60,662 nucleotides of DNA from Natronospira sp. GTDB taxonomy: Bacteria > Pseudomonadota > Gammaproteobacteria > Natronospirales > Natronospiraceae. Below, piece by piece: positions 8,746 to 18,079 of this stretch (its first letter is position 1; each line of letters opens with the position of its first letter). The position numbers and the translations under genes were made by a program. The notes under the pieces are model-generated. The model saw only the letters and a program-made list of their open reading frames with translations. It made no database searches and had not been told where the DNA came from. The DNA lies in the NCBI GenBank assembly GCA_003558125.1, contig PWMQ01000025.1:1-60662 (forward strand), written 5' to 3'.

Positions 8746-9212
8746 CAGTTCAGAATCCATAAGGTAAAGTTCAACACCGAGGCGAAGGCCACCCACAGCC
8801 AATAGGGCAACAGCAGCCAGATGGAGAGTCGGTCTTCGCGATGAAATAGCATGATCGTCAGGCTAATGGCTGCCAGCAGCAAGAGAATATGCCCGAAGGC
8901 CACCCCGGGCATCTGCAGTCCGAAAAAGATCGCTGACCAAAGGGCGTTGAGCACCAACTGGAAGATGAACACGCCCAATGCCAGGCGGGCCGCAGCAAAA
9001 CCCCGTCGCCACCACACCCGCCAGGCGGCCACCGCCATCATGGTGTACAGCAGGGTCCAGACCGGACCAAAGACCCAGCCTGGCGGATTCCAGGCCGGCT
9101 TTTGCAGCGCCGCATACCATTCGCCCGGCGGAAACAGACCGCCGAAAGCGGCGGCGGCGAAACAGAGCAACAGCCAACCCAGCAGCCCTGCCAGTCCCTT
9201 GATGGAAGTCAT
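8745..9212 (-). CDS. tspO: TspO/MBR family membrane protein
   Basis: A 155-residue homologue of the tryptophan-rich sensory protein/translocator protein, which binds porphyrins and related ligands in the membrane. Five hydrophobic segments and the family signature PPGEWYAALQKPAWNPPGWVF with VWTLLYTMMAVAAW are clear. The stop overlaps the ppc start by one base. Five bases separate it from the upstream FAH-family gene, so an operon is very likely. Nothing in the neighbourhood points to tetrapyrrole biosynthesis. The photolyase elsewhere in the window is the only other light-related gene. Confidence 0.93.
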   Translation of the reverse strand: MTSIKGLAGLLGWLLLCFAAAAFGGLFPPGEWYAALQKPAWNPPGWVFGPVWTLLYTMMAVAAWRVWWRRGFAAARLALGVFIFQLVLNALWSAIFFGLQMPGVAFGHILLLLAAISLTIMLFHREDRLSIWLLLPYWLWVAFASVLNFTLWILN

Positions 9213-9217
9213 GGTGC

Positions 9218-9862
9218 TTACTCCAGTTGCCAGCTTGCCTGGTAGCGTTCGAAACCCAGTGGTGATCCCGGCAGGCCCTGCAGTTCTATTTCATCGCCGG
9301 CCTCAAGCGGGCCAACGCCGGCCGGGGTGCCGGTGAGCAGCACGTCACCGGCGCGGACAGCCCAATAGCATGATAAGGCGGAAAGCAGTTCTGGGGGCGA
9401 AAAAATCATGTCCCCAGCATCGCCCCGTTGCCGTTCTTCGCCATTGATTTTGGTGACAAAGGACAGCTCCTGGAAATGGCCGAGAACATGATCGTCTACT
9501 GGCAGGAATGGCCCCAGCAGACAGCTTCCGTCAAAGGCCTTGGCCACGTCCCAGGGCAGGCGACCCTGTTTGAGGCGGGCCTGCTCATCCCGCAGGGTCA
9601 GATCAACCGCAAGGCCGAGGCCGACAATGGGCCGCTCAAGTTCGCCGCTGAGCAAGAGGGCGATCTCGCCTTCATAGTCCACCCGCCCCAGGCCAACGGG
9701 CAAAGAAGCCGGGCCGGGAGCACGGCAGGCGCTGCCGGGCTTGAGGAATATCACCGGTTGCTGTGGACGCTCGGCGCCCATCTCCCGGGCATGATCGGCA
9801 TAGTTGCGACCGACGCAGAAGATGCGGCTGGCATCAGTGACCGCAGGGTCTTGCCCGCTCAT
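9218..9862 (-). CDS. Fumarylacetoacetate hydrolase family protein
   Basis: A 214-residue member of the FAH family, metal-dependent enzymes that hydrolyse or decarboxylate short acylpyruvates and oxaloacetate-like compounds. It shows the N-terminal CVGRNYADHAREMG, the metal-ligand region DYEGEIALLL and the C-terminal LTGTPAGVGPLEAGDEI. The compact size fits the YcgM/FAHD1 branch (acylpyruvase or oxaloacetate decarboxylase type). Next to ppc, which makes oxaloacetate, an oxaloacetate-related role is attractive but inferred. Its start overlaps the threonine aldolase stop by four bases. Confidence 0.88.
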   Translation of the reverse strand: MSGQDPAVTDASRIFCVGRNYADHAREMGAERPQQPVIFLKPGSACRAPGPASLPVGLGRVDYEGEIALLLSGELERPIVGLGLAVDLTLRDEQARLKQGRLPWDVAKAFDGSCLLGPFLPVDDHVLGHFQELSFVTKINGEERQRGDAGDMIFSPPELLSALSCYWAVRAGDVLLTGTPAGVGPLEAGDEIELQGLPGSPLGFERYQASWQLE

Positions 9863-10899
9863 GCCGATCCCTTCGCCACGGGTGAGAGGGCCTCGCCAAA
9901 CGCCGAGAGGGTGGCCTCGATGGCGGCATCATCCACGTCGAGATGGGTGACCAGACGCAGGGTGGTGGCGGGATTGACGATCACCCCTCGCTGCTTGAGT
10001 CGGGCAGCGAGTGTCGGGCCATCAACATCGGCAGGGGTGACAAAAATCATATTGGTGCCACTGCGCTCGATCCTGAGCCCGGCCCCCAGGGCCTCCAGCC
10101 CGTCGGCCAAGCGCTCGGCGCGGTGATGATCTTCGGCAAGGCGGTCCACATGGCGCTCCAGGGCAACAATGCCGGCAGCCGCAATGATCCCGGCCTGGCG
10201 CATGCCACCGCCCAGCACCTTTCGCCAGCGCCGGGCCTCGTGGATGAATTCGCGCCGGCCGCAAAGCAGCGAGCCCACAGGCGCACCCAGGCCCTTGGAA
10301 AGACAGAAAGAAACACTGTCGAACTGACGCGTGATGTGCTCCACCGGCAGGCGGTGATAGACAGCGGCATTGAAGACCCGCGCCCCATCCAGATGAAAGC
10401 CCAGGCCAAGTTCCCGCGCCAGGGCCGCCATGGTATCGATATAGTCCATGGGCAGGGGCCGCCCCCACCAGGTGTTTTCCAGGCACAGCAGGCGGCTGCG
10501 GGCGAAATGGGCATCATCCGGCTTGATGGCGGCGCGCACCGCCTCGGGATCCATCCGCCCGCCCTCGTCCAGGGGCAGGGGCTGGGGCTGGATGCCACCG
10601 AGCACCGCCGCACCACCGCCCTCGTACTGATAGGTGTGGGCATTGTGACCGACGATGTACTCGTCTCCACGCCCGCAATGGGCCAGCAGGGCGGCCAGGT
10701 TGCCCTGGGTGCCGGAGGGCAGGAACAAGCCCGCCTCCATGCCGGTCATTTCGGCGGCCAGGGCCTCCAGGCGACTGACGGTGGGATCTTCGCCATAGAC
10801 ATCATCGCCCACCTCCGCCTTGTGCATGGCCTCACGCATGGTCGCAGTGGGCCGGGTCACGGTGTCACTTCTCAAATCGATCACTGTCAGGGGCTCCAT
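9859..10899 (-). CDS. ltaE: Low-specificity L-threonine aldolase
   Basis: A PLP enzyme cleaving L-threonine/allo-threonine to glycine and acetaldehyde. It has the N-terminal signature IDLRSDTVTRPT and EVGDDVYGEDPTV, the PLP Lys in SFCLSKGLGAPVGS (about residue 200), and the Asp of FHLDGARVFNAA. The start at 10899 (MEPLTVIDLRSD, preceded by GGCAGG) gives 346 residues; an upstream in-frame start would add 11 unlikely residues. It is the first gene of the four-gene run ending in ppc and the FAH start overlaps its stop. Confidence 0.92.
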   Translation of the reverse strand: MEPLTVIDLRSDTVTRPTATMREAMHKAEVGDDVYGEDPTVSRLEALAAEMTGMEAGLFLPSGTQGNLAALLAHCGRGDEYIVGHNAHTYQYEGGGAAVLGGIQPQPLPLDEGGRMDPEAVRAAIKPDDAHFARSRLLCLENTWWGRPLPMDYIDTMAALARELGLGFHLDGARVFNAAVYHRLPVEHITRQFDSVSFCLSKGLGAPVGSLLCGRREFIHEARRWRKVLGGGMRQAGIIAAAGIVALERHVDRLAEDHHRAERLADGLEALGAGLRIERSGTNMIFVTPADVDGPTLAARLKQRGVIVNPATTLRLVTHLDVDDAAIEATLSAFGEALSPVAKGSA

Positions 10900-10954
10900 C
10901 AAGCCTGCCGGGACAGTGCCAAACCATACCATTCATCCGAAAACATCGCTGCAA

Positions 10955-10987
10955 GAAAAAAGAGGGGCACCCTTGGGTGCCCCTCTT
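10955..10987 (-). terminator. Rho-independent terminator for the delta-60 lipoprotein gene
   Basis: Stem GAGGGGCACCC / GGGTGCCCCTC (10963-10986) with a short loop. On the minus strand it is followed by six T residues (10960-10955). It lies 25 bases past the stop of the gene at 11013. Confidence 0.9.
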
Positions 10988-11012
10988 CGTACAGCTCACG
11001 CCAAATAGCGGT

Positions 11013-13826
11013 TTACCAGTAAAGGGACAGGTCCTGATCGATACAGATCAGGCCCTGCCGAGTCTGCCCATCATAATAGTCGGCAGTTTGGCCTACCCAG
11101 TTGGAAACCACCATACAAACGACACCATCACTCCGTTCGGCGACATCAGCCACGGGGACAAGGTTGGCACCCGGGCCAGCAAGGAGCTCAAAATCCTCAT
11201 TCACTGCACCCGAGTCCTTATCCACCAAAGCAATCCCGTCACGCTCCTGGCCATCCACTTCCAGGAAGTCGCCAGCGATGAATACACCCAGCGAGGTGGC
11301 ACCAAGACCGAACTGGGCATCTAGATCCGAAGACGGATTCCACGGCTGAAGTACACCATCGGTGTTGAAGGCTGCAAAACCGTCACGGGGGGTACTATTG
11401 GCGGTGTCGAAATTGCCGGCCACGTAAATTATGCCGTCGTGGTAGCTGATATGCCTCACTGATCCGTCGAGCTCCGGTGACCAGGAGGTGACATTGCCAT
11501 CGGCGTCGATGGCGGCGATATAATCGCGGGACTGCCCGTCCAGGGTGTCAAAATCACCACCCACATAGAGCACATCATCGGAGCCATCCATGGTCCCGAT
11601 ACTGCCACCCTCAGGATCAGGAAAGTCCGCCAGCACGTTGCCGCCGGCATCCAGGGCGACAAAACCATTGCGGTTGGTGCCATTGACCTCGGCGAAACTG
11701 CCACCCATGACGATGGCATCGCCCAGGGCGTGTAGCCGCGTAACCCGGGGGTTGGGGAGGGAGCTGCCATCCTCCAGCTCCAGATCAGGCTGCCAACCCA
11801 GATCAAAGGCCCCGGTAAGCCGATCAAAACGGGCCACCCCATCGACTCGAATCCCTTCAGCCGTGCGCTCGCCCAGGCTACCCACATAGATATAGTCATG
11901 AGTCTCCGCAAAGGCTGTGACCGTGGAACCCATGCCAGGCCCCCAGTCGCGAAACTCACCGGCCATATCCAGTGTGCCAATGCCACGGGGATCCTGCAGA
12001 TCCCAGACCGTGCCCGTGGTCGCGAAAAGCAGGCGGTCGTCCTCGACAATCACCCGGCTCGCACCCCGGGGCAGACGCAACTCCGGCCCATCAAGCAGTG
12101 TTCCCTCCGGCGAGAAGAGAGCATAGTTTTTCTGCCGTTCGCCACCGATGTAGCGAAACAGCCCGGTAACCAGGATGTTGCCATCGATTTCCTGAATGTT
12201 AGACACCCCGACGGACCAGCCGAGGTTGCCATAGTTGGGCTGCGCCTCGGGCCAGTTCAGCTCATCACCGGTGTCGCGATCAAAAGCTTTCAGAGGCGTG
12301 GATAGGGATGGAAAGGGCGACTCCCCAAGATAGATGGCATCATCGGTGACGAGAAGAGCGCCGACCCAATTGAAGCCATGGTCAATCATCAGCGCCGACA
12401 AGTCACCATTTTCATCGATCCTGGCAAAACCATCCCTGGGCTCACCATCAACCTCGGTAAAATTGCCTGCCATGTAGACAGCACCATCCTCGGCAACCGT
12501 CATGTGGGAGATAGTCTCATCAGGATCGATCTGTGCGACCCAGCCCAGGAAGCTGCCGTCATCGGCGAAGCGGGCAACCCCTTCCTCCTCGTCGCCGGCA
12601 GTCATTTCCAGCGTCGTGACGGCGTAGATCTCGCCGTCGTGCATAGTCATCCGGTTAATGCTCGCATCATGGTCTAGCTCCCACGCCAGTACATCCCCTT
12701 GCCTGTTGAGCTTGGCGATCCCATCGACGTTGGCTCCGTTGATTGCGGTGAAACTACCGCGAACATAGAGCCGATCATCGTGAAACAGCAATTCGCTGAC
12801 CATCCAACCATCTATATCTACTTGCCAATCACTGTCCAGGCGACCATCTTCGTCAACCCTGGCAAGCATCTGCCTTTCCTCTCCGTCGATGTAATCAAAG
12901 TCACCGGCGAGGAAATAGCCATCTTCACCATCGCTTACCATGGCACGAACCCGACCGCCCACCTTGGCAGTGGGCAGGGGCGTGTAGTGTTCCCGCTCCA
13001 GCGCCACAAAGCCCCCGCTCATGCGGGCACCAGCGGTCATTGACCCGCCGAAGAAGAGGTTGTCATCCTGATCAAACATCACGGCCCGGGCCCACATATC
13101 GGTCACCGGCGCCATGGGGCGGCTGCCGAACACGGGCCCGAAGCCGGCACCGTCTTCCTCCAGGGCAAAGTAATAGCGCTGGTCGTTGTCCAGCTCTTCC
13201 ACCCGGTAGGGGGGCTCGATGTCACTGGCGCTGCCACTGCCATCGTGGGCGGAATAGTTTTCCGGGTCCATGTCGGGGTCGGTGGACCACACCAGGCTGT
13301 AGCTGGCGCCACCCGCCGCATCCCAATCGACTTCGACTGCCTGATTGCGGGGCTCGGCCCAGGCATGGGCGACGGCTTCGGCGCTGCAGCTCACCTCGAC
13401 GTCATCCACATCCTCGCCATCAATGACGCCACTGGCATTGTCGATCTGGCACTGCTGGCCATCCGGATGGCTGTCGACGGTGACCTCATAGCTGTCGCCA
13501 TCGTCCAGGGTGGTTTCAAAGCTGAAGGCGCCATTGTCGCTCAGCGCCAGAAGATCATCGTCGTTGAGCAGCAGCTCCAGGGTGCCACCCGAAAGACCGC
13601 TGAGATTGCCGCCGACAGCGAAACCGTCGTCATCGTCGTCGTCATCACCATTGTCGTCGCCGTTGTCGTCATCGTCGCCGTTGTCGTCATCATCGCCGTT
13701 CTCCCCCGCATCGGAATCGTCGCTGCTGGACGAGCCCCCGCAGGCCGGCAGGATCACCGCCACGGCCAGTGACAAAATGAGCGCTGCGAGCAGACGCAGC
13801 AGATTCTCAGGATAGAGCTTTTCCAT
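11013..13826 (-). CDS. Large Asp-rich lipoprotein with delta-60-type beta-propeller repeats
   Basis: A 937-residue predicted lipoprotein: signal peptide with lipobox LPAC (Cys29), then a Ser/Asp/Gly/Asn linker (residues 32-68) dominated by DDDD and NGDD units. A small beta domain follows (about 70-145, SGGTLELLLN through VEVSCS), of a type often placed after lipoprotein linkers. From about residue 230 to the end there are at least ten repeats of the form VYVGGDFDTLDGQSRDYIA, as in delta-60/beta-propeller proteins. It is probably surface-exposed or periplasmic and protein- or ligand-binding; no catalytic motif is seen. The acidic linker is unusually long. It stands alone with its own terminator. 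Confidence 0.8.
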   Translation of the reverse strand: MEKLYPENLLRLLAALILSLAVAVILPACGGSSSSDDSDAGENGDDDDNGDDDDNGDDNGDDDDDDDGFAVGGNLSGLSGGTLELLLNDDDLLALSDNGAFSFETTLDDGDSYEVTVDSHPDGQQCQIDNASGVIDGEDVDDVEVSCSAEAVAHAWAEPRNQAVEVDWDAAGGASYSLVWSTDPDMDPENYSAHDGSGSASDIEPPYRVEELDNDQRYYFALEEDGAGFGPVFGSRPMAPVTDMWARAVMFDQDDNLFFGGSMTAGARMSGGFVALEREHYTPLPTAKVGGRVRAMVSDGEDGYFLAGDFDYIDGEERQMLARVDEDGRLDSDWQVDIDGWMVSELLFHDDRLYVRGSFTAINGANVDGIAKLNRQGDVLAWELDHDASINRMTMHDGEIYAVTTLEMTAGDEEEGVARFADDGSFLGWVAQIDPDETISHMTVAEDGAVYMAGNFTEVDGEPRDGFARIDENGDLSALMIDHGFNWVGALLVTDDAIYLGESPFPSLSTPLKAFDRDTGDELNWPEAQPNYGNLGWSVGVSNIQEIDGNILVTGLFRYIGGERQKNYALFSPEGTLLDGPELRLPRGASRVIVEDDRLLFATTGTVWDLQDPRGIGTLDMAGEFRDWGPGMGSTVTAFAETHDYIYVGSLGERTAEGIRVDGVARFDRLTGAFDLGWQPDLELEDGSSLPNPRVTRLHALGDAIVMGGSFAEVNGTNRNGFVALDAGGNVLADFPDPEGGSIGTMDGSDDVLYVGGDFDTLDGQSRDYIAAIDADGNVTSWSPELDGSVRHISYHDGIIYVAGNFDTANSTPRDGFAAFNTDGVLQPWNPSSDLDAQFGLGATSLGVFIAGDFLEVDGQERDGIALVDKDSGAVNEDFELLAGPGANLVPVADVAERSDGVVCMVVSNWVGQTADYYDGQTRQGLICIDQDLSLYW

Positions 13827-13992
13827 GACCCGCTCCCCTTCGGAAGGTACAGAGTTTTTGGTTCTATCCAGCTTGGAACAGCCGGTCCAACGCTGCCATC
13901 CCCCACGTGAGGCCCCCCGAGGCCCCAGATTTCGAGCCGAGCACGGGGAATGCTAGGCTCTGTGACGTTCGCACAGCCCGGGGAGCGAGAGC

Positions 13993-15360
13993 ATGGAGAC
14001 CATCGGCGAGGCCTTTCAGGCCCTGTCCGGCTTTCTTTGGGGGCCGCCGCTGATCATTCTGGTGGTGGGCGGGGGCCTGTACTTTCTGATCTACAGCCGC
14101 ATGGGCCCCTACCGCTATTTCGGCCACGCCATCGCCATTCTGCGGGGCAAATATGATGATCCCGACGACCCCGGGGACATCACCCATGCCCAGGCCCTGT
14201 CGGCGGCACTCTCCGGGACCCTGGGGCTGGGCAATATCGCCGGGGTGGCGGTGGCCATCGGCATGGGCGGGCCAGGTGCGGTCTTCTGGATGTGGGTGAC
14301 CGCCGTGGTGGGCGTGGCGACCAAGTTCTTCACCTGCACCCTGTCGATCATGTACCGGGGCCGGGACAGCATCGGCCAGCTCCAGGGCGGGCCCATGTAC
14401 ATCATCCGGGAAGGCCTGGGTGAACGCTGGCGCTGGCTGGCCGTCTTTTTCTGTGTCGTTGGCCTGTTCGGCACCCTGCCCATCGTGCAGATCAATCAGC
14501 TCACCCAGGTCGTGCGGGATGTGATCTTCGTGCCGGCGGAGCTGGTGGACCCTGACAATCACTTCACTTTCGATCTGATCTTCGGGCTGCTGGTGGCCGG
14601 TATCGTGGCTGCGGTCATTTTTGGCGGCATCAAGCGTGTCGGTTATGTGGCCGCCCGCCTGGTGCCGAGCATGGTGGCGGTGTATCTGCTCATGACCGCC
14701 GGGGTGCTGGCCGCCCATGTGGCCGATCTGCCCGGCCACCTGCTGTTCATCGTTCGCGATGCCTTCACCGCCGAGTCCATCGGCGGCGGGGTCCTGGGCA
14801 TGATCACCATCGGGGTCATGCGCGGGGCCTTCTCCAACGAGGCCGGGATCGGCACCGAGGTGATGGCCCATGGGGCGGCAAAAACCAAGGAACCGGTGCG
14901 CGAAGGGCTGGTGGCGATGATGGGGCCGGTGATCGACACCCTGATCGTCTGCACCTGCACCGCCCTGGTGATCCTGGTCACCGGTGTCTGGCAGCAGGAG
15001 GATCTGGGCGGGGTGAGCATGACCGCCATGGCATTTGGCGATGTGCTACCCGGCGAGCTGGGGGCCTGGGTAATCGCTTTCGTGGTGCTGATCTTTGCCT
15101 CCAGCACCATGTTCACCTTCTGGTACTACGGCGCCAAGTGCCTGGGCTATCTCATCGGCGCGGAGCGCCAGCACTGGTACAAGTACTTTTATACCGCGCT
15201 GATCGTCGTTGGCGCGGTGGTCTCGCTGGAGGCGGTCTTCGGCATCATCGACAGCGCCTATGCGCTCATGGCAATCCCGACCATGACCGCCACCCTGTTG
15301 CTGTCCCCCAGAGTCCTGGCGGCGGCCCGTGACTACTTTCAGCGCCTGAAACGGGATTAG
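13993..15360 (+). CDS. AGCS-family sodium:alanine/glycine symporter
   Basis: An inner-membrane amino-acid:cation symporter of the AGCS family (AlsT/DagA). At 455 residues it has about ten hydrophobic segments. The family signatures are GPPLIILVVGGGLYFLIYSR, ALSGTLGLGNIAGVAVAIGMGGPGAVFWMW and the conserved FSNEAGIGTEVMAHGAAKTKEP. It probably imports alanine or glycine using sodium. Its stop codon abuts a 55-base MITE remnant that separates it from the convergent kinase gene. No partner gene is needed; uptake fits the peptidase-rich surroundings. Confidence 0.92.
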   Translation: METIGEAFQALSGFLWGPPLIILVVGGGLYFLIYSRMGPYRYFGHAIAILRGKYDDPDDPGDITHAQALSAALSGTLGLGNIAGVAVAIGMGGPGAVFWMWVTAVVGVATKFFTCTLSIMYRGRDSIGQLQGGPMYIIREGLGERWRWLAVFFCVVGLFGTLPIVQINQLTQVVRDVIFVPAELVDPDNHFTFDLIFGLLVAGIVAAVIFGGIKRVGYVAARLVPSMVAVYLLMTAGVLAAHVADLPGHLLFIVRDAFTAESIGGGVLGMITIGVMRGAFSNEAGIGTEVMAHGAAKTKEPVREGLVAMMGPVIDTLIVCTCTALVILVTGVWQQEDLGGVSMTAMAFGDVLPGELGAWVIAFVVLIFASSTMFTFWYYGAKCLGYLIGAERQHWYKYFYTALIVVGAVVSLEAVFGIIDSAYALMAIPTMTATLLLSPRVLAAARDYFQRLKRD

Positions 15361-15415
15361 GGAACCTCTGATTAATTCATTCGCACCCGCAGCCAATGAA
15401 TTAATCAGAGGCTCC
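15361..15415. mobile_element. 55-bp MITE remnant filling the gap between convergent genes
   Basis: Positions 15361-15392 are identical to the 32-base terminal repeat of the MITE at 47244-47517 (GGAACCTCTGATTAATTCAT and on). They are followed directly by the inverted arm AATGAATTAATCAGAGGCTCC (15395-15415, one mismatch). The element begins at the base after the AGCS stop and ends at the base before the kinase stop. The resulting hairpin could act as a bidirectional terminator. Confidence 0.85.
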
Positions 15416-17902
15416 TTAGGTCTTGCTCTTGGCCGGCTCGCCCTGGGTCTTTCTGGCCATGGCCACCACCTGTCGGCGACACTGGCGCAGGGCGGCGGCC
15501 ATTTCCGCACCACTCTGGAAGCGGTCCTCGGGCTTCTTGGCCAGGGCCTTGTTCATGATCTGGCGGACGCAGGGCGGCAGATCCAGGCGCAGATGGGTCA
15601 CGTCCGGGTGCTCTTCATTGGCGATCTTGTACATCAGGGTGGCCAGGGGCTGACCATCAAAGGGCAATTCGCCGCGCAGCATCTGATAGAAGGTCACACC
15701 CAGGGAGAAGAGATCGGAGCGACCATCTACCCGCCGGCCCAATACCTGCTCCGGTGACATATAGGAGGGCGTGCCAAGGATGGTCCCGGTCTTGGTCTTG
15801 CTGGCATCGGTGAGGCAGGCCACACCGAAGTCGGTAACCTTGATCCGCCGGGTGCGGCGATCATAGATCATGTTGGCCGGCTTGATGTCGCGATGGACCA
15901 CGTTATGGCCATGGGCATAGTTCAACGCCTCGGCCACCTGGGTGACGATGTCGAAGACCGTGGGCACGGGCAGCAATTTGCCCGGCCGGGTGTAGCGCTG
16001 CAGGCTGGTGCCGTCCAGATAGTCCATGGCGATATAGGCCAGGTCGGCCTCCTCACCCACGTCGTATATGGTGACGATACTGGGGTGATTGAGGCGGCCG
16101 GCGGTCTCGGCCTCACGGAAGAAGCGGGCGGTCACCTGTTCCAGTTGTTCTCCCTCGAATTCCTCCGACAGGGCAACGGTCTTGACCGCCACCGTGCGAC
16201 CGATGCGGGGGTCCTTGCCCAGATAGACCACACCCATGGCGCCACGACCGATCTCCTTGTCGATCTCGTAGCGACCCAGCATGGGCTTTTGCATGCCATC
16301 CTCGGTCAGGACCAGGGAACGAACCCCGCCCAGGCCGCTACCCAGGGCCATCTTGCTTTCCAGCACCCCAAGCTTGCGGATCCGCGCATCCGCATCGGCA
16401 AAGCCGGGGGACAGCCTGGACAGGTGACGGAGAACACTTTGTGCCTTGGCAAACTGGCGGCGACGCTCGAAATCCAGGCCCAGGTCGTAGAGCTGGTCGA
16501 GGACGCGCTGATCTGGCTCACACTGTTTGAGCCGCTCAAAGGCGGCATCAAGCCGGCCCTGGGCCCGCCAGGCCTCGGCCAGTTGGCGATTGAGATCGGA
16601 CAGGGTCTGCCGGAAATGGTGGTATCGATCGCTGAGGTACTGCTTCGCCCCCAGAGCGAAATGTCCCGACAGCAGGGCAACAACCGGCATGGCCAGGTCC
16701 AAACGCAACATGCGGGCCATGGGCAGCACCAACTGCAGATTGACCAGGATCACCGCCAACAGCAGTGTCAGGGCAACCCCAGTGGCCAACCCCACCCGGG
16801 GCAGGAGATAACCCAGATAGAGGGCCACCACGAAGAGCACGGCCCACGGCACCACGGCGACCCACACGGGCGCCGAATAGAGATCTCCGTTGATCAGGGC
16901 AGTGGCGTGCTGGGCCACGACTTCCATGGGACTGAGCACACCCCCCGTGGGACTGGGCATGGCCTGGGCCCACTGTTCGGACGAGGTGCCGATGATCACG
17001 GCGCGACCTTGCAGGCTGGCGGGATCAAAACGTTCCGAGAGGAGCAGATCGAGACTGACACGGGGCAGGGCCCGCTCGCCATCCAGAGAATAGAAATGAG
17101 GCTGAAAACGATAGCTGACATCAGTCACCACGCGCCGGCCACCAATCGCCAGGTCGCTGGGATCCTGGGTACGGATGTCAGCTGCCTCAGCACCGAGGAT
17201 GTGGGCGGCAATATTCACGGACAGGGCGGGCAGAAAATGATCGTCGCTGCGCAACAGCGCGGGAGGTTCCCGGGATGCGAGGCGATCCTCCACCCGGGGC
17301 AGAAAACCGACCCCCGTTACCTCGCTGCTCAATCCCGGGTGAGCCGGGACGAGGCGCCCGGAGGGCAGCGCCGGCGTCGCCGCCATGCGACGCAGGATGC
17401 GGATATTGATCGGGTCTTCGATATTGGCGCTGACAGCGCTGTCGAGCATGTAGGGGGGAATCCAGTCCCTCGGCAGGGGTCCGCCATCGCTGCCACCAGT
17501 GGCGCTGCGATACGGCAGGCCCAACAGAACCGGGCCCAGACCCTCCAGGCGAGCCGCCAGAGTGGCATCAGCCACCGGACCTGCCAGGCCCCAATCCGGG
17601 GGCAGCACCAGGGCGGTAACACTGGCACCCGCGCCACGGGACATGCCCACCGCCTCACCCACGGCGGCGGCCAGACTGGTCCAGTCATCGAAGCGCTGCA
17701 GGCTACGGTCATCAATATCCACCAGCAGCACGGCCTCGCCGGGAGCCCTTTCCGGGGCCAGTCGCATGCCCCATTCAGCCAATTGCCCGTCCAGGCCGCG
17801 CCACAGGCCGGCGAGGCCGGCCAGGGCAACCAGCAGGACAACGGCGAAACCGATGAATCGATCGTTTTTGAAGGCCTTGCTCTGCAAGCTTCCCCCGGTC
17901 AT
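15416..17902 (-). CDS. CHASE2-domain membrane Ser/Thr protein kinase
   Basis: A Hanks-type kinase with an extracytoplasmic sensor. From the chosen start at 17902 (828 residues): a TM helix at about 15-35, a CHASE2 domain at about 40-345 (VLLVDIDDRSL, VIIGTSSEQWAQAMPSP), three TM helices at about 350-425 and a helical TPR-like linker. The kinase domain (about 545-800) has GRGAMGVVYLG, Lys in VAVKTV (about 571), HRDIKPANM (about 670), DFG (about 688) and GTPSYMSPEQ (about 715), so it looks active. The signal sensed and the substrates are unknown. An upstream start at 18043 is possible. It is divergent from the outer-membrane protein gene at 18080 and may be co-regulated with it. Confidence 0.9.
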   Translation of the reverse strand: MTGGSLQSKAFKNDRFIGFAVVLLVALAGLAGLWRGLDGQLAEWGMRLAPERAPGEAVLLVDIDDRSLQRFDDWTSLAAAVGEAVGMSRGAGASVTALVLPPDWGLAGPVADATLAARLEGLGPVLLGLPYRSATGGSDGGPLPRDWIPPYMLDSAVSANIEDPINIRILRRMAATPALPSGRLVPAHPGLSSEVTGVGFLPRVEDRLASREPPALLRSDDHFLPALSVNIAAHILGAEAADIRTQDPSDLAIGGRRVVTDVSYRFQPHFYSLDGERALPRVSLDLLLSERFDPASLQGRAVIIGTSSEQWAQAMPSPTGGVLSPMEVVAQHATALINGDLYSAPVWVAVVPWAVLFVVALYLGYLLPRVGLATGVALTLLLAVILVNLQLVLPMARMLRLDLAMPVVALLSGHFALGAKQYLSDRYHHFRQTLSDLNRQLAEAWRAQGRLDAAFERLKQCEPDQRVLDQLYDLGLDFERRRQFAKAQSVLRHLSRLSPGFADADARIRKLGVLESKMALGSGLGGVRSLVLTEDGMQKPMLGRYEIDKEIGRGAMGVVYLGKDPRIGRTVAVKTVALSEEFEGEQLEQVTARFFREAETAGRLNHPSIVTIYDVGEEADLAYIAMDYLDGTSLQRYTRPGKLLPVPTVFDIVTQVAEALNYAHGHNVVHRDIKPANMIYDRRTRRIKVTDFGVACLTDASKTKTGTILGTPSYMSPEQVLGRRVDGRSDLFSLGVTFYQMLRGELPFDGQPLATLMYKIANEEHPDVTHLRLDLPPCVRQIMNKALAKKPEDRFQSGAEMAAALRQCRRQVVAMARKTQGEPAKSKT

Positions 17903-18079
17903 CAATGCGGCCGCTGCCCTTCCGGTCAGCCGCCGCGGGACTCTACCCCCCGGACCACAGGCGTCACTATCCCACAAATTGCTGTTGGAACTCACGGGTC
18001 TGGACGCTGCCCTTGGTATATTACCTTGAGACGGATAAAGCAAACCCGCTTATCGCCAATCCCGGCCTGGAGGGCTGCC

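Noticed and set aside
13618-13730. Tandem repeats of GTCGTCATC and similar
   Set aside because: They are simply the coding sequence of the Asp-rich linker of the lipoprotein.
13958-13974. A CRP-like site before the AGCS gene (TGTGACGTTCGCACA)
   Set aside because: The second half-site has the wrong spacing and sequence, and it lies too close to the start codon.
15893-18079. A long plus-strand frame running into the outer-membrane protein gene
   Set aside because: It is antisense to the CHASE2 kinase. Only the part from the ATG at 18080, with its GGAGG, has protein-like character.
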